DNA of 64,000 bases from Chitinophaga sp. HK235 (GTDB taxonomy: Bacteria > Bacteroidota > Bacteroidia > Chitinophagales > Chitinophagaceae), in assembly GCF_018255755.1 (NCBI RefSeq), contig NZ_CP073766.1:1178001-1242000 (forward strand), written 5' to 3'. Position numbers and translations under genes: made by a program. Positions 63,101-64,000 of this stretch are shown piece after piece (position 1 is the first letter of the stretch; each line of letters begins with the position of its first letter). The notes beneath the pieces were generated by a model, which did not search any database, had not been told where the DNA came from, and saw nothing but the letters and a program-made list of their open reading frames with translations.

Positions 63101-64000
63101 TGGTTGTCTATACGACCCAGGAAGACGACGTTGCCATCCGCCAGGTATTTCACCCGATCACCGGTGCGGTACAGTTTCCCTGATCCTTTAAATGGATCCT
63201 GTATAAATTTCTCTGTTGTCAGCGCTGCGTTATTCAGATAGCCTTGCGCCACGCCTTTGCCTCCTATATACAGTTCCCCTGGAACACCCACCGGGCAGGG
63301 ATTACCGCCAGCATCGAGTATGTATATATGTGCCGATGAAAAAGGTCTACCTACCGGGATCGTCTCTTCATAAGAACGACCCGTCTCTACTACATGCAGT
63401 AACTTTCCGATAGTCGTTTCCGTTGGACCGTAGTGATTCACCACTGTGCATGACGCGCCTGATCGACGGATCTTTTCCACTACTGAAACTTCCAGCGCCT
63501 CGCCTCCGAAGATCAGCAGCTTTTCCGGCAGCAGCAGTGTATCTTCACTGCATAACGCCTTCCAGTGCGAAGGAACTACTTTGATACAATCGATACGATG
63601 CTGATCAAAATATGCTCTGATCCTTTCTGCATCATTAGTCAGCACTTTTGAAAGCACATGCAAAGTGCTTCCAAGTGCCAGGGAGCTGTATATCACCGTA
63701 TTCCCCAAATCTGTTGCTATGCTGGAGAGCAATCCGAAAGAGCCACAATCTGACAACGGCAGATGTGCCTGTAATCCATAGAGGTAGTCTGCCAGGTTCT
63801 CATGATTGATCATTACACCTTTGGGAAGACCAGTACTACCGGAAGTATAAATCACGTATAGTGGTGAAGATGGCAGGATATGAGGTAGCTCCACCGGCCG
63901 GCTGCTGCTTATCTGCTCCTGGTCTCCATCGAGGGCAACCACATGAATATTTCCCGTAATCGTCTTCAGCTTTTCCGCAGTCGCCAGATCGCTGACCATT
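54139..64000 (-). CDS. Non-ribosomal peptide synthetase with N-methyltransferase and terminal thioesterase, 5' end cut by window edge
   Basis: 3286 codons from the first visible ATG at 63999, which lies inside an A domain, so the true start is outside the window. Order: A1 (partial, to about nt 62830), PCP1 (62780-62560), C2 (62515-61180, HHIASDGWS), A2 interrupted by an N-methyltransferase (A2 61150-58450; MT about 59790-58800 with SAM motif VLEIGSGTG), PCP2 (58400-58180), C3 (58135-56800, HHIASDGWS), A3 (56760-55290), PCP3 (55215-55010), thioesterase (54970-54142). A1 and A3 pockets both read DLTKIGHIG-K (Asp-type). The A2 pocket reads about DGFALGMVA, a small or hydrophobic residue that would be N-methylated; its identity is not assigned. 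The TE has AHSFGG where GHSFGG is usual, and PGDHYSM for the catalytic His. It releases or cyclises the chain. It ends before a hairpin terminator. Confidence 0.96.
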   Translation of the reverse strand, partial: MVSDLATAEKLKTITGNIHVVALDGDQEQISSSRPVELPHILPSSPLYVIYTSGSTGLPKGVMINHENLADYLYGLQAHLPLSDCGSFGLLSSIATDLGNTVIYSSLALGSTLHVLSKVLTNDAERIRAYFDQHRIDCIKVVPSHWKALCSEDTLLLPEKLLIFGGEALEVSVVEKIRRSGASCTVVNHYGPTETTIGKLLHVVETGRSYEETIPVGRPFSSAHIYILDAGGNPCPVGVPGELYIGGKGVAQGYLNNAALTTEKFIQDPFKGSGKLYRTGDRVKYLADGNVVFLGRIDNQVKIRGYRVEPGEIENLIMQQADIIQAVVQVREDNSGNNRLVGYVQPRSHADIASLEAWLKDRLPDYMIPSSWVVMEQFPQLPNGKIDRRSLPVDDVASSASGYVAPVTDIERNLAAIWSDLLDVEQVGLYDDFFALGGHSLLAIRLISSIRKKLQTEVTIGDIFDYPTISALSAQLQHRSEAALVPVIKRVARPEYIPLSYSQERLWFIDQLEGSVQYHRPAAIKLKGNLDTRALNDTLTSIVNRHEALRTVIRQKDGKPYQYILEKDKWQMDTVEDFSMKNDRPALQAYLMKLIHAPFDLSQDHMIRAHLIRIDDATYILVVNLHHIASDGWSISVLVNELAELYNAYAEQRPPTLEPLAIQYADYALWQQQYLEGGLLDRKMAYWKNKLDGVPPLKMPTDYDRPVVQSNRGGITGAAIDKALTEQIRLLSQQERTTLFMTLLAAFNVLLYRYSGQDDICVGAGIAGRLQKETEGLIGFFVNTLVLRNDLKGNPSFSALLQRVKETTLGAFENQEVPFEKVVKEISGNRDISKNPLFQISFVLQNTPESDDLKLGDVILSHEEFQHTTSIFDFGFSIIENAQGLWIQVEYCTDLYKEETILRMLGHYENILRAAVRMPEREIGRLEMLNIAETDQLLTGFNKTTVGNVTETHCTLIELFEAQSVSSPDAVALVFEGEAMTYRELNEHANQVANYLLEQGVQSGQHIGILSRRGIDMIVGIWGIIKSGNAYVPFHTGYPAERMNMMMQDAGVMHILYTSKELFISSGLDAYTPGIDIAYTKTSSIASPGIKINSDDCVNVMFTSGTTGRPKGIAITSRNIINLAFDPGAIAVYPEDRLLQCSNYAFDGSTFDIHSALLKGACLCMVDDDAAIDVFELSRIIAKEKITIALFPTALLHNFIDSQLTGLKPMRKVLFGGEKASLPHLEKALAVLGKGKLVNMYGPTEITVAATYFEVDDIAGRVSVPIGKPVANARIRILDENHRLAPVGVGGELYIGGDGVSLGYVNNEELTAEKYLTFSDGEDRWYRTGDKARWLSDGNVEYMGRIDDQVKVRGYRIEPAEIERTLNNLSEVAASCVVVKPHNIIETKLAGYYVPAQEAVHKKELELAEQQIASWRALYDTAYSKTDEIDDLDEEFNITGWNDSFTAGASAIPAENMQKWVNDITNLIISLKPNRVLEIGSGTGLIYYPISSHIDRYIGTDFSRVSVEQILRRIRKGERSYPDTEMKLCAAHEIILDEKEEIDLVILNSIVQYFPGNDYMTDVMAKAISLLKGEGRIVVGDVRDLRLLPSFKRRLQLDKLQDKTGLREFEWSVDQEVAREEELCFSPAYFYHLQTKFPEITHIEIRWKQGDYINELTLYRFTVVMYIGIEKPVLQPDWQRWEDIADKQSITDQINNRMEVIALQDVPSHRLWKERLLEHALRNRVAHNVKDLSEYILTPDEVTFVVNEILEEAASAGYSCRFLLDEDPMKINLLLELHPFDGFVEQAYSNSISFTEVAKTNIPLFADICESLQKNIKHQLQGLLPDYMVPSDLVPLQYLPLTGNGKVDRRFLTEWEDIQRKRLINYVAPVTPTEQRLASIWEHLLGIEKIGIEDNFFELGGHSLLATRVVSAVRKELQTELTVKDFFTHATVSLLAGYIEQQHKNLLMPAIRTGERPAYIPLSFGQERLWFIDQLEGSIAYHMPAVLRLKGALDADALEYGLRSIADRHEVLRTVIEQEGDRPYQRVLDAGQWKMEVIQHPAYKDPAALLPFVRSVIDQPFDLSADHMLRACLVRLNEDESVLVLTLHHIASDGWSIGIIVQELAALYNARISGLPAVLPALDIQYADYAIWQRSYLTGEVMEGKLNYWQKKLEGITPLNLPADYKRPAVQRMDAGRASFLIEQPLMLQLQQLALKQGVTMYMLLMSAFKVLLHRYSGQTDICVGSTTAGRQQLEVESLIGFFINTLALRSDLSNNPDFISLLQQVKQVTLDAYAHQEVPFEKIVEMVVKERDVSRSPLFQVLFGLQNIPDSPELQLSGLELSEEAVDRTTTKFDLTVLLEESHEGIRGNITYRTDLFSQATVERLAVHFRQLLTSVVRQPEEKIGNLSILTSEEEHQLLVTFNEVLVDRSASSVKTVVDLFVAQVALTPDAMALVFEGNVLTYGELDQRSNRLAGYLRSKGIGENTLVPLCIERSLEMIVSIWGILKAGGAYVPLDPDHLSQTGRVLYMLEQTGAKVMISSSQYVHTLQAIKADIDIVAMDSDSHIISSFDAEWPAVHRLPEHAAYVIYTSGSTGTPKGVVVSDANLADYVSGLRATLPITSCRSFGLLSSIAADLGNTVLFGAFASGGCLHLFSKVVTNDRELMLDYFSTHEIDCVKIVPAHWKALSEPRRLLLPAKLLIFGGEALDTEVINAIRLSGSACMVVNHYGPTETTIGKLMHIVRDDMTYDRTVPIGRPFSDTDVYVLDGYMNPCPVGVPGELYIGGKGVATGYLNNEALTEKRFIQHPFLSGPDNRVYHTGDVVKYLPDGNIVFLGRADDQVKVRGYRVELGEVESLLLQHPSVAQAVVTAPADNSGNRRLVAYIIPGGDLDQDAVLAYLATRLPDYMLPSALVVLDYLPLMPNGKVDKKRLPDPVVSRSAAGQDTAPSSAMEQSLAEIWSLILEVDKVGVHDNFFALGGHSLLAIRLISAIRKELGVQISLGDIFDHPTIVSLYPVLSLRGRIKPGNRHILLLNKGVHPSPLFMLPGSEGICEGYSDFAAALENKGTVYGLQMQGVFENEVPLTSIKTIVSRNIALIREIQPHGPYRFLAHSFGGLVAYEMAKQLEEQGEVVGSIFMLDAYAVQARDLPVGERLADLLLDELAGILEEYGSVPEQGPEWRLTVKSAISHLSREEMLSFITTWVAGGISHKRADVLMGVRLLCLKITNMYMHYTVEGKIKVPLLVAKATTGAETGTAADLGWTSHTTAINTVAVPGDHYSMVKNENALVLAGYFPQDSTAPRNIMR

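Noticed and set aside
54139..63999. ATG at 63999 as the real start of the right NRPS
   Set aside because: It lies in the middle of an adenylation domain, so the gene clearly continues beyond the window.

Overview
The window looks like a member of the phylum Bacteroidota, most likely Chitinophagaceae (a Chitinophaga-like gliding soil bacterium). The evidence is a secreted protein with SprB-type repeats and a type IX secretion (T9SS) type A sorting domain, a TANFOR-domain protein, start codons almost without Shine-Dalgarno sequences, a TAnnTTTG-like promoter, and very large NRPS genes. Every real gene is on the minus strand, so transcription runs from high to low coordinates. No tRNA, rRNA, CRISPR array or intact mobile element is visible.

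Region A (54139-64000, right edge): the 3' part of a large NRPS gene, A(Asp)-PCP-C-A(N-methyltransferase)-PCP-C-A(Asp)-PCP-TE. It is cut at its 5' end by the window edge and followed by a clear hairpin terminator.

Region B (33748-53834): one compact operon of secreted or surface proteins. In transcription order these are a 1470-aa exported protein of unknown function, a fibronectin-III-type exported protein, an outer-membrane beta-barrel, a SprB-repeat/T9SS-sorted adhesin-like protein, a TANFOR/fibronectin-III/zinc-protease protein, a large polymorphic-toxin-like protein and a small probable immunity protein. The TANFOR part and the toxin part share one reading frame and are separated by a single TGA. 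That TGA lies between the HExxH motif and the likely Met-turn of the protease, so the two pieces were almost certainly one gene. A candidate promoter precedes the operon and a bidirectional hairpin follows it.

Region C (32364-33747): about 1.4 kb without a complete gene, holding a broken IS3-type orfA start, an unusual T10G10 tract and the terminator.

Region D (1-32363): a lipopeptide assembly line of three consecutive genes. The first (6393 aa) is FAAL-ACP-KS-AT-ACP followed by four NRPS modules, the first with an epimerase. The second (2196 aa) has two modules. The third, cut by the left edge, has at least two modules. Proteins 1 and 2 end in the short tails KTIQL and KTIKL, and proteins 2 and 3 begin with TubC-type docking domains, which sets the order 1-2-3. 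Read from binding-pocket residues (inference), the chain is beta-ketoacyl - D-Phe-like - Asn-like - Asn-like - unknown - Asp - Pro-like - basic(?) - Asp - and onward beyond the window. Both NRPS regions are rich in Asp-type modules, so they may build one Asp-rich lipopeptide or two related ones. The 20-kb secreted/toxin operon sits between them.
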